Counted from the first letter of the stretch, positions 1-8,668 are shown. The stretch: 47,464 nt of DNA from Candidatus Obscuribacterales bacterium (GCA_019746975.1 JAIERK010000018.1:1-47464), one strand, 5' to 3'. Numbers and translations: made by a program. The notes: generated by a model from the sequence alone, not told the origin.

Positions 1-223
1 GTCCCTGACCGATGGTCGGTTGCCTGACTATGACGCCTCGTACAATCCCTTTGTATTCTTTGATTTGGAGTCCTTCCAGGGATGATGTTGTCGTCACGAG
101 CATGTCCGGCGCGGTCACATTAGTATCGGCGGCAGTTGCAGTCACTGTGAGCGCCGTTGGTGAAAGTGCGGTCAGAGAAATAGCAGTTAAACAGATTATG
201 GCAACAGTTAGTTTTTTGCGCAT
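1..223 (-). CDS. YbjQ/UPF0145-family protein with signal peptide, 5' part only
   Basis: Reading the minus strand from the ATG at 223 gives an open frame to the window edge, about 74 residues. Residues 1-32 form a classical Sec signal (MRKKL followed by a hydrophobic stretch and an Ala-rich end, cleavage probably near residue 30). The mature part contains LEGLQIKEYKGIVRG, which matches the start of the YbjQ/UPF0145 family (typically LEG..I..Y.G.V.GE), a small oligomeric beta-sheet domain of uncertain function often described as putative heavy-metal binding. The usual family member is cytoplasmic and about 105 residues, so an exported version is unusual. The 3' end lies outside the window. The plus-strand open frame over the same bases is antisense to this gene. 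Confidence 0.72.
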   Translation of the reverse strand, partial: MRKKLTVAIICLTAISLTALSPTALTVTATAADTNVTAPDMLVTTTSSLEGLQIKEYKGIVRGVIVRQPTIGQG

Positions 224-333
224 ATAGCTACTTCATAATACGTCAGCATTTGAGCCAACCGCTGTCTCCACAGCCCGGGATGGTATAAGATTCCTCGCGG
301 CGACTGGACCTATCGTAAACGGTAAACAGTTGC

Positions 334-362
334 GTCCCAGCTTTATTCAGTCCCAGCTTTAT
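334..362. repeat. Short tandem direct repeat upstream of the nucleotidyltransferase
   Basis: The 13-mer GTCCCAGCTTTAT occurs at 334-346 and again at 350-362, a 16-base period, in the leader of the nucleotidyltransferase gene. It could be a paired regulator-binding site or a replication-slippage duplication; nothing else in the sequence decides. Confidence 0.5.
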
Positions 363-403
363 ATCAATTGATTAATAGTGCGCCCGCAGGTCTCCTGAAA
401 GCT

Positions 404-1255
404 ATGACTTACCCTCCTCACGAAGTTGGCCGAAAGCAGAAGTGGCAAACGCTCGACGACGACATTCGCCAGTACATCAATGAGGTTACCGATGACATAG
501 CAGAACGGCTTATCTGCGTCGGTTTCGTTGGCGCGTACTTACATGGATCTCTGGCAATGGATTCCTTCTATCGCCCGAAGAGCGACATAGACTTGCTTTT
601 CGTGGTCGAAAAATCAATGCCTGCGGTGCTTCGTCGCGAGGTTGCTCTTGTATTCTGCGATCTATCTAACGCAAGAATGATCACTGGAGACTTGGAAGTT
701 TCTGTTGAAAAACGCAGTGATGTTATCTGTTTTCAACATCCGCTTCCATTCGAATTGCACTATGGTGAAGAGCACAAAAGGGCGATGCGCGAAGATCGTG
801 TTGACTACGCTGTCGATAATGCCGATCCTGATCTTGCTGTTTATTGCACCATAATTGGTCGATGCGGTGTCTGTGTGCGCGGTAAGCCTATCGATCAGGT
901 GTTTGGAAGTGTTCCCATCGAGTACTATCGAGATTCGATTCTCGCAGACCTTGACTGGATCCTCGAAGACGATCACATTTGCGAGTCACCATTCTACGCT
1001 GTTCTCAACTGTTGTCGGGTACTGGCAATGAATGTAGACGGCTGGGATAAAACGTTTAGTAAAGAGCAGGGCGGCGAGTGGGGTTTGATAAATTTGCCCG
1101 ATTCTCACAAACTTGTGATCTCACAAGCTCTCTCTTGCTATCGTTCTCCACGGGTGGTGACACCTGCTGCGCGCAGGATCGATGGCCATGAGTGGGACAA
1201 GGTTGCCTTGAGAGAGTTCCGCGATTACGTCAAATCGGTGGTGCAGCAAAACTGA
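404..1255 (+). CDS. ANT(3'')/AadA-type aminoglycoside nucleotidyltransferase-like protein
   Basis: A 283-residue protein with the two-domain layout of ANT(3'')/ANT(9) adenylyltransferases (AadA, usually about 260 residues). The N-terminal nucleotidyltransferase domain has the GS-x10-D-x-D motif (HGSLAMDSFYRPKSDIDLL, metal ligands D61 and D63) and the third acidic residue in LEVSV (E98). The C-terminal helical domain has the DUF4111 pattern, including a KEQGGEWGLINLP stretch equivalent to the family's K.aa.WAL..LP. The likely reaction is transfer of AMP from ATP to a hydroxyl of an aminocyclitol or related molecule; resistance to streptomycin or spectinomycin is possible but not shown. A TTG codon 12 codons upstream (368) is an alternative start; neither site has a strong ribosome site. 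The gene stands alone and carries no mobile-cassette attC-like site that I can see. Confidence 0.72.
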   Translation: MTYPPHEVGRKQKWQTLDDDIRQYINEVTDDIAERLICVGFVGAYLHGSLAMDSFYRPKSDIDLLFVVEKSMPAVLRREVALVFCDLSNARMITGDLEVSVEKRSDVICFQHPLPFELHYGEEHKRAMREDRVDYAVDNADPDLAVYCTIIGRCGVCVRGKPIDQVFGSVPIEYYRDSILADLDWILEDDHICESPFYAVLNCCRVLAMNVDGWDKTFSKEQGGEWGLINLPDSHKLVISQALSCYRSPRVVTPAARRIDGHEWDKVALREFRDYVKSVVQQN

Positions 1256-1284
1256 AACAACTTCGCTAGTAAGTCTGCTCTGCG

Positions 1285-1533
1285 ATGGATCAATATAATC
1301 TTAGCGGTATGTGCGTGGACAATTATATGGACAGTAGATCAATCGAATTTAGCTCTGCGTTACGTGGTATCTTATGTGGTGCGAGCGGGAAGCGTGGTCC
1401 AGTCATCATCAGCCACGGCGCTGGACGCGGCATGGATACGCCGTTGCTGGAAAAAACAGCAGAGAAGCTTGCGGAACTTGGATTTGTTACTCTCCGTTTC
1501 AACTTTAGCTACATCGATCGAAAAGCCGCCGGA
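1285..1533 (+). pseudogene. Alpha/beta-hydrolase (Tex30/KANL3-like) N-terminal fragment
   Basis: Reading from ATG 1285 gives about 83 residues matching the first quarter of the Tex30/KANL3 dienelactone-hydrolase-like family: the oxyanion-loop motif ISHGAGRGMDTP followed by LAELGFVTLRFNFSYID. The nucleophile GxSxG, the acid and the histidine are all missing because the frame runs straight into methyltransferase coding sequence in a different frame and stops at 1581. A full member would be about 210 residues. This is a truncated gene produced by a deletion or rearrangement, and it cannot be an active hydrolase. Confidence 0.65.
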
Positions 1534-1804
1534 GCCTGTCGACCTGATTTTGGTTGTCGATACTTATTATCACATCGATAATCGAATAACTTATTTCGAG
1601 AATCTGAAGTCCAAGATGAAGATCGGCGGGCGGATTGTGATCATAGACTTCAATGAGAAATCGAAAGAGGGACCTCCCCTTAAGCATAGAATCCAGAAGG
1701 CGGAACTGATTGGCGAGTTGCGTGAAGCTGGGTTAGAGTTGAAGCGAGACTTGCAATTTCTACCAAATCAATATTTTGTTGAGTTTTGCTCTTCCAGCCA
1801 GTGA
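1520..1804 (+). pseudogene. Class I SAM-dependent methyltransferase C-terminal fragment
   Basis: In the frame +1 relative to the hydrolase fragment, about 94 residues match the C-terminal half of a small class I methyltransferase: EPVDLILVVDTYYHID (post-motif strand 4), then YFENLKSKMKIGGRIVIIDF (strand 5 with the GG turn), then a typical amphipathic C-terminal region ending in a beta strand and stop. The SAM-binding glycine loop and the first half of the fold are absent. The open frame continues upstream to 1364 only as out-of-frame hydrolase DNA. The intact parent is usually about 200-240 residues with a Sec signal in many bacteria. Together with the preceding fragment it marks a deletion junction near 1520-1533. 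Confidence 0.68.
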
Positions 1805-1932
1805 GCAGAAATCCTGTTTAGACTATTCCTGCGTTTAAAAGTCCAAACAATAGTGCTAATGCTGGTGGCACAATAGCACCATGGATTGGATGCTCTCAAG
1901 ACACCATAAGTGGTGCGGGCGCTGCAACTTTC

Positions 1933-4900
1933 TTATGGGTTCTCAGACAACTCTTGATGGAGCTGGGGAACGGTGACCCAACGACGATCCTTGGCGTTGC
2001 CCCATTGATTATCCGAGAGCACCTGGACTACGTTGGCAGGTCTGCCGTACGCATCTCTTCCTTCAACTGTGCGAACATCGTGAATTGTCTGCCAGTGCCA
2101 CGTTCTCCATACCATCGCTGGCAGGCGTCCATCTTGCTTGAGCTGAAGGGCAAGCTTATCATCTAACGGTCTTGTGATGTTACCTTCAGTCTCGATTCGC
2201 TGGTTGATGGTGGTGATCGGCTTACCGGTCAGTCTCTTCGTGAAGTCCTCAACGTGGAGGAAGGCCAATCCGTCCAGCGCGGCTGGAGCCTGCCGCAGAT
2301 TGAGACGATTACTTTCAAGTGCGTCTGCAAGATTGAGGTTCTGCATGATTTGACTTGCGTAATTGCGTCGCGTTTCATTGGAGTTAAGTGGATGCCATCC
2401 TTTTTCTTTGAAAACATCCCATCCTCGCGCCTCGCTATCGGGCTTCCAACCTCGTTGCCAGACCATCGTTCGGTTTCCGAATGGTCCCTGTCTTGCGTCA
2501 TCGTACGGCATGGTGAGCTTTCTTCCGTCTGGCGCTGTATAGGATCCGCCACTTAATGCTACTTGCTTGAGGGCGTCCATATAGACCTCCGGATTTCGTA
2601 CTGCGATGAACTTTTCAGCGCAGGTGTTGCCGCAACTTCCGTGGTCACCCTGATCGATTCCCGTGGGATCAGAGACGTTGCGCAGACCTTCGAGCACCAT
2701 TTTGTGGCGATCGGCATAGGGCATGCGGCCTTCCTGAGTTAACGTGTCCAGAGCGGCTTTGTACGCGCGAGTAATCTGCTCTTCGCTGGGCGCCACCAAT
2801 CCGGCTTTTCGATCATCTGCACAGCGTCTTTCAAAGCTGTCCAGGATCTCTAGAGCCTTCGCTTCTCGATTTGCTTTGATCGGTCCCTTGATGTCTCCAA
2901 GCGGTCCTTTGATGCCTTTGATCATGGCTTCTTCAAGCAACCGACGAGTTTCAAGTGCGCCAGGTTCGTTAGTTTGTGCTGGTCGCTCGAGTTGCTTCTC
3001 TGGTTGAACATCAGGCTTTGGGTCGCCGGCTTGAGGTGGCTCCAGTTGTGGTTTGGGCCGATCTACGGTTGGCTCGAGTTGCGGTTTTTGAGCTTCCGGT
3101 TTTGGTGTCAAAGCATCAAAAGTTTTTCCTTGATACTCTGCGGGAATCTGATACCAATTTTGTGGGAGGTTATAGAGTTGCTGGATATCGTGCATCTGTT
3201 TGAGTTTGACCCAGCCTTGATCGTTGGTGCCGCCTCGCTGATTGTCGAGCAGGACCTCGAGTTGTCCGGCACGCATGCGAACGTCTTGAATTGTTTGAAC
3301 ATGCAGTCCGGATACGGTACCGGCTTTGTCTACCACGTGTATGGTGTGTAGACCTGCTGGGAAATCTCCGTTTTCCTTCAGCTTCAACAGCTCTTCGGCT
3401 GTTGGAGCATCAGAGACGCCGAAATAGGGCATCTTCTCTCCGTTGATCTCTTCGCAGGCGGCTTGAATTTGTGGCATCGCCATGTCGGATTTTCCGCTTA
3501 AGTGAGGCTTGCCCCATGCCGGGTAATTAGCGTCTGGCTGCAGGAATGGAACGACACTGTTGATTCCGGTCTCCTGGAAGATCTTGCTGGCCCAGTTTCT
3601 CCAGCGATTCTGTCCGACTGTCTCTGGTGTGAATTTAGCATTCTCTTCGTCGCGGACGATAGAACCTTGAGGCAACGTGATCTCTTTGCCACTAGTGGTG
3701 GTGAACTTGCCAGTGAGAGCAACCTCTTTGATCAGTTTGGCATAATTCTCTGGATGCCGACTGGCGGTGAATTCTTCGGAAGTTGTGACGTTGCAGAGGT
3801 TCATGCCCTGGTCTATGTGGGTCGGGTGGGCCAGATTGAACATCGTTAGTTTTGCCAGGTCTGCGCGGTCTGCGGCTGAGATGCCGCTGGTCTGCGGACC
3901 CTTCAACAAGCCTGTCAGTTCTGAGTATGTCTTGGCGATCTGTTCATCTGACGGAGCCTTGTTGCCGAGCTGTTTGGTGTCTTTGCAGCGTTGCTCGAAG
4001 TCTTTCATGAATTGAGTCAGTTTTGCTACATCCATGGCGCCGTCTTTGGCTGCGGCAGCGAAGGCATCGCGAGCTACTTTGAGATCTTCTTGAGGATTTG
4101 GAGCGACTAAGTCCTTGGCCGCAGGTTTCTCTAATACATCAGCAGGTCGTTCTGAGTCTGGGGTTCGCTTTGGCGCTGCTTCTGGAACCAGCGGAGGCGG
4201 AGGCGCTGGCTTAGCGGGTTTGGGAGTTGCTTCGGGAGGTGGTTCCGATGATGGCTTGGGGTTTTCTTCCGGAGCTGATTCCGATGATGGCTTGGGATCT
4301 ACTTCCGGAGCTGGTTCCGGTGATGGTTTGGGAGCCACTTCAGGCGCTGGTATCGGTTCTTTTTCGGCGCGGGTACCTTTCGGTTTACCATCTTTGCTGG
4401 TACCTTCGCCGGAAGGTACGAGTTGCGGGATCGCATCAGCTGGCTTGACGAAACGGTTACCCGCCGCGTCGAGCCAGCTTAGCTTGCCGTCCCGTTCAAA
4501 CTTGAAATCATATCTGACACCGTCCGAAGGTTCTTCCGAACGCCATCCGCCATCCGGTGATTTTGTCCAGAATTTTTGCTCTCCGTTTCTGCGATTGGTT
4601 TCTACGATGCTGTTGACTTTGTCTTTTTCGCCGTAATTCGCGGTTATTGTGCTAGAGCCGCGTTTTGCAGTCACCAGCCTATCGCCACTATCGAATCCCA
4701 GCTCTGTCCCGTGCGAATCGATTTTTACTGTTTCGCTTTGGCCATTGATTCTGTGCGCTATCCAGGTGCTGTCTTGACCCTGGTTTCGAGTCGAATAAGT
4801 TCCTTCCGGCCCGATTGAAATCGTGCCGTTCCACGGACGATCGATGAGCTTTCCGCTCGAATCGTTCGGCTGCCACTGGTCTGCTGCAGTTCTGCTGAAG

Positions 4901-5877
4901 TGTTTCCAGGCGGAAGAACCCGGTTCTAGAACTGATACGTGATTCGGTTGCGATTCGCTTCCATCATATCCGAACGCGCGTACCTTCCCGCCTGGATACA
5001 CGATCCTGTCTATGCGCCCTTGCACATCGAAATCGGTGTTCTTCGCGGCATTGCCTAGAAAAGCGTAACCGTTGCTCGTTATGACATGCGGGACGTGTCC
5101 GTCCGTTTCGTATCGCAGGTTGCCGTTGGGCTCAAGGTTGATGGACAACCGCTTCTCCGGTGGTTTCGAATCGGACAACCAATTGCCTGATTTTTCCAGA
5201 GTCCATGTTTTCGTAACGTTATTGTCCTTGTCTGTCTCTACAATGCGACCTTTGTCGGAGTCTAGATTCAATTTGACAGTCGACCCGTCAGTTCTCTGAA
5301 TCTCACGTACATTTCCTTGCTCGTCCGTGCGGATATGGGCGCCGAACGCGTTGACCGTCTCGTTGAGAACCGGCGCAGAGTCTCCTGGTTTTGGACTGGA
5401 ATCGAGAGGCTCTGTCGGCGGTGGCTGCACGTCAGGTTTCTTCGGTACTTCAGGTGGTGGCGCCTCTGCCGGGACTTCTGGCGCAGGAACGTCTGGAGCC
5501 GGAGGATCGGCGAGCTCGGATGGAAGTGCATCTAATCCTTTTTTCGTATCGACAGCGGGTCCGGAGTCCTCGAGTATCAGGAACTCTTCTCCAGCTTTTT
5601 GTAAAATATAGAGGTCATCGACAATAGTAAGATCGCCCAACGTGCGCTTTGCCGACTTCTGATCACCTTGCGACGGGGTCGGATTGAGTTCGCTCAGGCT
5701 TCGGTCAAAAACTGTTGATAAATCTGGAAATTCGGGTTGCTGCTTAGGAGCAGTAAAACGGTCGCCTCTGACCGCAGAGCCTTGTTCTGCCATTTGCTGT
5801 ATTACCACGTAGAAAGGGGACGGAAGACGGCATTCGTACGTTGATGAGATTATGCTCACGAATTGTGAGTTAGTCAT
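1933..5877 (-). CDS. Giant RHS/YD-like protein with two tandem papain-like C-terminal domains
   Basis: A 1,314-residue protein from the ATG at 5877, chosen because GGGGTGAT lies just upstream; an ATG 10 codons earlier (5907) has no such site. Layout: N-terminal region, Pro-rich linker (about 105-162), a beta-rich region with RHS/YD-like strands of the type GNVREIQRTDGSTVKL and GRIDRIVYPGGKVRAFGYD (about 182-478), a second linker of 12-residue Pro/Glu repeats (492-582), domain A (about 610-925), a third linker, and domain B (about 990-1313). A and B are homologous: DQGMNLCN versus DQGDHGSCGNT, then LHVQTIQDV versus WHWQTIHDV, then LLDNQRGG versus LSDNQWG. The order Cys-His-Asn recalls papain-type cysteine peptidases (QG.CGSCW...H...N.WG). 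No signal peptide is obvious. A peptidase or transglutaminase-like effector is inferred, not proven. Confidence 0.7.
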   Translation of the reverse strand: MTNSQFVSIISSTYECRLPSPFYVVIQQMAEQGSAVRGDRFTAPKQQPEFPDLSTVFDRSLSELNPTPSQGDQKSAKRTLGDLTIVDDLYILQKAGEEFLILEDSGPAVDTKKGLDALPSELADPPAPDVPAPEVPAEAPPPEVPKKPDVQPPPTEPLDSSPKPGDSAPVLNETVNAFGAHIRTDEQGNVREIQRTDGSTVKLNLDSDKGRIVETDKDNNVTKTWTLEKSGNWLSDSKPPEKRLSINLEPNGNLRYETDGHVPHVITSNGYAFLGNAAKNTDFDVQGRIDRIVYPGGKVRAFGYDGSESQPNHVSVLEPGSSAWKHFSRTAADQWQPNDSSGKLIDRPWNGTISIGPEGTYSTRNQGQDSTWIAHRINGQSETVKIDSHGTELGFDSGDRLVTAKRGSSTITANYGEKDKVNSIVETNRRNGEQKFWTKSPDGGWRSEEPSDGVRYDFKFERDGKLSWLDAAGNRFVKPADAIPQLVPSGEGTSKDGKPKGTRAEKEPIPAPEVAPKPSPEPAPEVDPKPSSESAPEENPKPSSEPPPEATPKPAKPAPPPPLVPEAAPKRTPDSERPADVLEKPAAKDLVAPNPQEDLKVARDAFAAAAKDGAMDVAKLTQFMKDFEQRCKDTKQLGNKAPSDEQIAKTYSELTGLLKGPQTSGISAADRADLAKLTMFNLAHPTHIDQGMNLCNVTTSEEFTASRHPENYAKLIKEVALTGKFTTTSGKEITLPQGSIVRDEENAKFTPETVGQNRWRNWASKIFQETGINSVVPFLQPDANYPAWGKPHLSGKSDMAMPQIQAACEEINGEKMPYFGVSDAPTAEELLKLKENGDFPAGLHTIHVVDKAGTVSGLHVQTIQDVRMRAGQLEVLLDNQRGGTNDQGWVKLKQMHDIQQLYNLPQNWYQIPAEYQGKTFDALTPKPEAQKPQLEPTVDRPKPQLEPPQAGDPKPDVQPEKQLERPAQTNEPGALETRRLLEEAMIKGIKGPLGDIKGPIKANREAKALEILDSFERRCADDRKAGLVAPSEEQITRAYKAALDTLTQEGRMPYADRHKMVLEGLRNVSDPTGIDQGDHGSCGNTCAEKFIAVRNPEVYMDALKQVALSGGSYTAPDGRKLTMPYDDARQGPFGNRTMVWQRGWKPDSEARGWDVFKEKGWHPLNSNETRRNYASQIMQNLNLADALESNRLNLRQAPAALDGLAFLHVEDFTKRLTGKPITTINQRIETEGNITRPLDDKLALQLKQDGRLPAMVWRTWHWQTIHDVRTVEGRDAYGRPANVVQVLSDNQWGNAKDRRWVTVPQLHQELSENP
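4204..4347 (-). repeat. Four-unit 36-nt coding minisatellite in a Pro/Glu linker
   Basis: Inside the giant gene, four consecutive 36-nt units encode APEVAPKPSPEP, APEVDPKPSSES, APEENPKPSSEP and PPEATPKPAKPA. The units differ at several bases, so the array is not very recent. It forms the flexible linker between the RHS-like core and the first papain-like domain. Confidence 0.8.
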
Positions 5878-5907
5878 GAGATCACCCCGCAAGTTGAATA
5901 AATTCAT

Positions 5908-6288
5908 CAGTCGCGAATGGTTGCCGGTTCGCGTAGAACGGCTGTGACAGCTCGTCTACACGCTATAGGCACGCAGTATGAATGCAACAAATGATCATAG
6001 GTTTTGAGTCAAAAGTGTGAGCCACCTGTGAGAAGTTACAGCTAGCTAAAACCAAATGTGAACTGCCTGCGAGCGCTTTATTGAATTGAGGATTATCTCT
6101 TGCACAAAGGAGCGTCCGACCTTAGATCGCCCGAGGTAAATACCGCCAATGACTATTCCCTCAAAGGAATTCTATAGGTGTCCAAAATATGCCGTCCGCA
6201 GAATGTCGTCAATCGGTATTCCCCCGAAGGAGTTAAAGGCATCTAAACGATTCCTCCGCGGAATGGCGGAAATAGCGCTGTTTCGATC
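5908..6288. other. Intergenic region with degenerate ~60-nt repeats and short palindromes
   Basis: No convincing gene. From about 6146 to 6265 two diverged copies of a unit of about 60 nt follow each other; each contains an ATTCC-GGAAT type palindrome, for example ATTCCCTCAAAGGAAT (6163-6178) and ATTCCTCCGCGGAAT near 6250, and each unit ends in CCGC-GAATG. The copies lie downstream of the Sel1 gene stop and upstream of the giant gene. They could be a degraded repetitive element or tandem hairpins acting as an mRNA 3' end. The promoter of the giant gene should lie in the first 100 bases but no clear -35/-10 pair is visible. Confidence 0.4.
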
Positions 6289-7176
6289 TTAGAGCTCGAG
6301 GTATTCGCGAACGCGGGTTACGTCTAAACCAAGATATTCCGCTTGATCCAGGCATTGTTCTGCGTAGGCAAGGTCTTTCTCTATTCCGTCGCCAGTTCCA
6401 TAAATGGCGGCAAGACCAACCAATGCCGATGGGTTGCCTTTGGCGGACGCTTTCTCATACCACTCAATCGCCCTGGCGATGTCTTTAGGCACAAGTTGCC
6501 CACTGGCATGATAGGCACCCAGGTTGTACATCGCTCTCGGATGTCCGGCCTCCGCAGCCGCCTGGCACATCTTCAGTGAAGCTGTTTTGTCCTGTTTGCC
6601 CGCTATTCCCTGTGCGTAGTAGAGGGAGAGTTCGAACATCGCGTCGACGTTGCCTAGCTCCACTGCCGCCTGGTGCGATGCTTGAGCGCTCTTGGGAGAC
6701 GCCTTGGTGCCAAATCCATGGTTCATCAATAGACCCAGGTAGTAATGAGCTTCTCCACCTTCATCCGCCTGTTTACACAGGTTGGAAAGTAACTGAAAAG
6801 TTCGTCTTTGTTGGTCTTGTCCGGCGGATTCCCGCTTGAAGAACCAAATGATTTTGACTAGTTCTATTTGGGCTCCGGCGACTCTCGCCTCTATTGCTTT
6901 CTCGAGAACCGCCTCTGCCTGGGCAACGTCATTGTCTCCGTGATCCGGACTGGCATACCACCAGGCCAGTCTGAGAAGCGAAGATTGATCGCCGCACGCC
7001 GCAGCCTTCTCATATGCAATCGGAATCTTTGATACTACATCCGGTGTCAGAATGCCGAGCAAGAGATCTCCTCTTTTGATGGCACTGCGAGTACTGTCTG
7101 CCCACTCCCTGAGCTTTCCGGCAAGCTCTTCGGAATCGGGCTGCGTCAAGAGGGCGTGTATTTCATCTAGACTCAT
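6289..7176 (-). CDS. Sel1-repeat (TPR-like) protein
   Basis: A 295-residue protein without signal peptide. From about residue 55 it consists of Sel1-type helical pairs with the hallmark A..ALG..Y..G.GV..D...A..W..KAA pattern: AHYYLGLLMNHGFGTKASPK, AMFELSLYYAQGIAGKQDK, AMYNLGAYHASGQLVPKD and ALVGLAAIYGTGDGIEKDL are clear units. These solenoids mediate protein-protein contacts; no catalytic domain is attached. It is likely cytoplasmic. The start at 7176 has no strong ribosome site but is the first ATG in the frame. It is a single-gene unit. Confidence 0.8.
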   Translation of the reverse strand: MSLDEIHALLTQPDSEELAGKLREWADSTRSAIKRGDLLLGILTPDVVSKIPIAYEKAAACGDQSSLLRLAWWYASPDHGDNDVAQAEAVLEKAIEARVAGAQIELVKIIWFFKRESAGQDQQRRTFQLLSNLCKQADEGGEAHYYLGLLMNHGFGTKASPKSAQASHQAAVELGNVDAMFELSLYYAQGIAGKQDKTASLKMCQAAAEAGHPRAMYNLGAYHASGQLVPKDIARAIEWYEKASAKGNPSALVGLAAIYGTGDGIEKDLAYAEQCLDQAEYLGLDVTRVREYLEL

Positions 7177-7426
7177 GATGTTGATTGGCTAATCATTCCT
7201 AGGCAAGTGATGGGTCAGCGGAGAGTAGAGACTCATATACCACACTGGTAGTGGACTTTCTATCCATTGAAAACCAATAGAGACCAAGATGTCCTAAGCT
7301 TATTGGCGGGAGTGTGAGGGCCGAATGTCTGACGATGTTGGTGCTGTATTAGTGCGCGAAGCAATGTGGTTTTTTTGCATTATATGTACAGACGAATTCG
7401 AAGGTGTCTAAATGGGTATAAATTGA

Positions 7427-8668
7427 TTGTCTATTACATTAAAAGCCTGGACAACCTTGGAAAACCGCAATTTAGTAGGACAACAACGCCAATCGGGCTC
7501 GACAGGCAGCATTTTGCTGGCTGCCGCGATATTGGCGATTTTTTCAATGCCCGCATTTGCGAAAGACTCGAGTAAGCCGGCGGATGGCACATTGGCTGTT
7601 GGTATCGGCAGTTCGTCTGGAGAAGCAACCAATGAAAGACCCGGTGTGAAGAAGGAAATCGACTCAGAATCCGACGAGTCTGACTTACAATCGAAGGGAG
7701 AGTCTGGTTTAAACAAACATGAGGCCTCGGCGTCTACAGCGAAGACTGAGCCTAAGGTTGAGCCGTCTGGTCTTGCACCCTCGAAGGATGCGGGAGGACA
7801 GATTCTGGAGGGGAAGGCGGAGTTGACCGAGTTGGACGCCGGCGCCGCAGCGCGTGCTTCGAAAGATTACCGGCAGGGGCTAATCTATCTGGAAGGTAAC
7901 AAGTTCGTTCAGGCAGCGGATTTATTTAAGCGAGCCGGCGATCAGTTCGACCGCGGATATGAGCGCTATTGCGCTGAGGCGCGCTATGCCGAGGCTCAAT
8001 GCCGTCGAATGTTGGGTCAAAAAACAGATGCTTGTCGACTGTACCAGGCTGCTATACAGCTTTTCAAGAAATACGATCCGAAGAGTCCTTATCTCGAGGC
8101 TTCAATTGAGCAGCTCGGCAATATCTCTCTAACCAAGCAGACACCGCAAATGGCTATGGCACCAAGGAAGCTCGTTGGTGCTGTCAACGTCGATCAGAAC
8201 GTCACGCTGAAAGGCAAAGTTGATGATGACGGAACCCGGCTATCTGGTAGGAAGGCTGTCGTCGATGTCGAGAAAAAATTCGTCAAAGACTCTGTTCATC
8301 AGTGTTTTACCGAGATGTCTTGTCTCGAGACGGCAGAGCTCGGGTCCAACTCCACTAATGCCGATAATCGCTGGGTTCCGCTCCTAGCCTACGGTGCGCC
8401 TGCAGCTGTCAACGCTTCGGACGACTATTTCAGTCCACTTATCAAAGTCAGGATCAATGGAAAACTGCATAACATCAATGTTGACCTGCCGGGATTAGCC
8501 TCTAGCAAGAGGACTGTTCTTTTGCTGACTGACGGAGAAAAAATTTGTGCAATTGACCCCGTATCCAATGATGTCTGGCTCTTGAAGATGACTTTATCGA
8601 AAGACGGCAAAGGCGAGTTCAAGTTCAAGAAACTGATTCATAAAAAGGACCGAGTCAAAAAGGGTTAA
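7427..8668 (+). CDS. Exported TPR-like protein of unknown function
   Basis: About 413 residues if translation begins at the TTG at 7427; the true start is uncertain because no ATG precedes the signal peptide in this frame. A hydrophobic stretch ending in SMPAFAKDS (about residues 28-47) is a Sec signal with an AFA cleavage site. A low-complexity Ser/Glu/Lys-rich linker follows (48-140). Residues about 143-225 form two or three TPR-like helical pairs (YLEGNKFVQAADLFKRAG, ARYAEAQCRRMLGQ, ACRLYQAAIQLFKKY). The remaining 190 residues resemble no family I recognise. Several other exported proteins in the window share this layout of signal, low-complexity linker and helical repeats. It probably acts in the cell envelope. 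Confidence 0.68.
   Translation: MSITLKAWTTLENRNLVGQQRQSGSTGSILLAAAILAIFSMPAFAKDSSKPADGTLAVGIGSSSGEATNERPGVKKEIDSESDESDLQSKGESGLNKHEASASTAKTEPKVEPSGLAPSKDAGGQILEGKAELTELDAGAAARASKDYRQGLIYLEGNKFVQAADLFKRAGDQFDRGYERYCAEARYAEAQCRRMLGQKTDACRLYQAAIQLFKKYDPKSPYLEASIEQLGNISLTKQTPQMAMAPRKLVGAVNVDQNVTLKGKVDDDGTRLSGRKAVVDVEKKFVKDSVHQCFTEMSCLETAELGSNSTNADNRWVPLLAYGAPAAVNASDDYFSPLIKVRINGKLHNINVDLPGLASSKRTVLLLTDGEKICAIDPVSNDVWLLKMTLSKDGKGEFKFKKLIHKKDRVKKG

Noticed and set aside
12..227. Plus-strand 71-codon frame at the left end
   Set aside because: It is antisense to the YbjQ-like gene, which has both a signal peptide and a family motif.
4115..4636. Gly/Ser-rich plus-strand frame
   Set aside because: It is the mirror of the Pro/Glu-repeat linker of the giant minus-strand gene; repeat DNA stays open in several frames.
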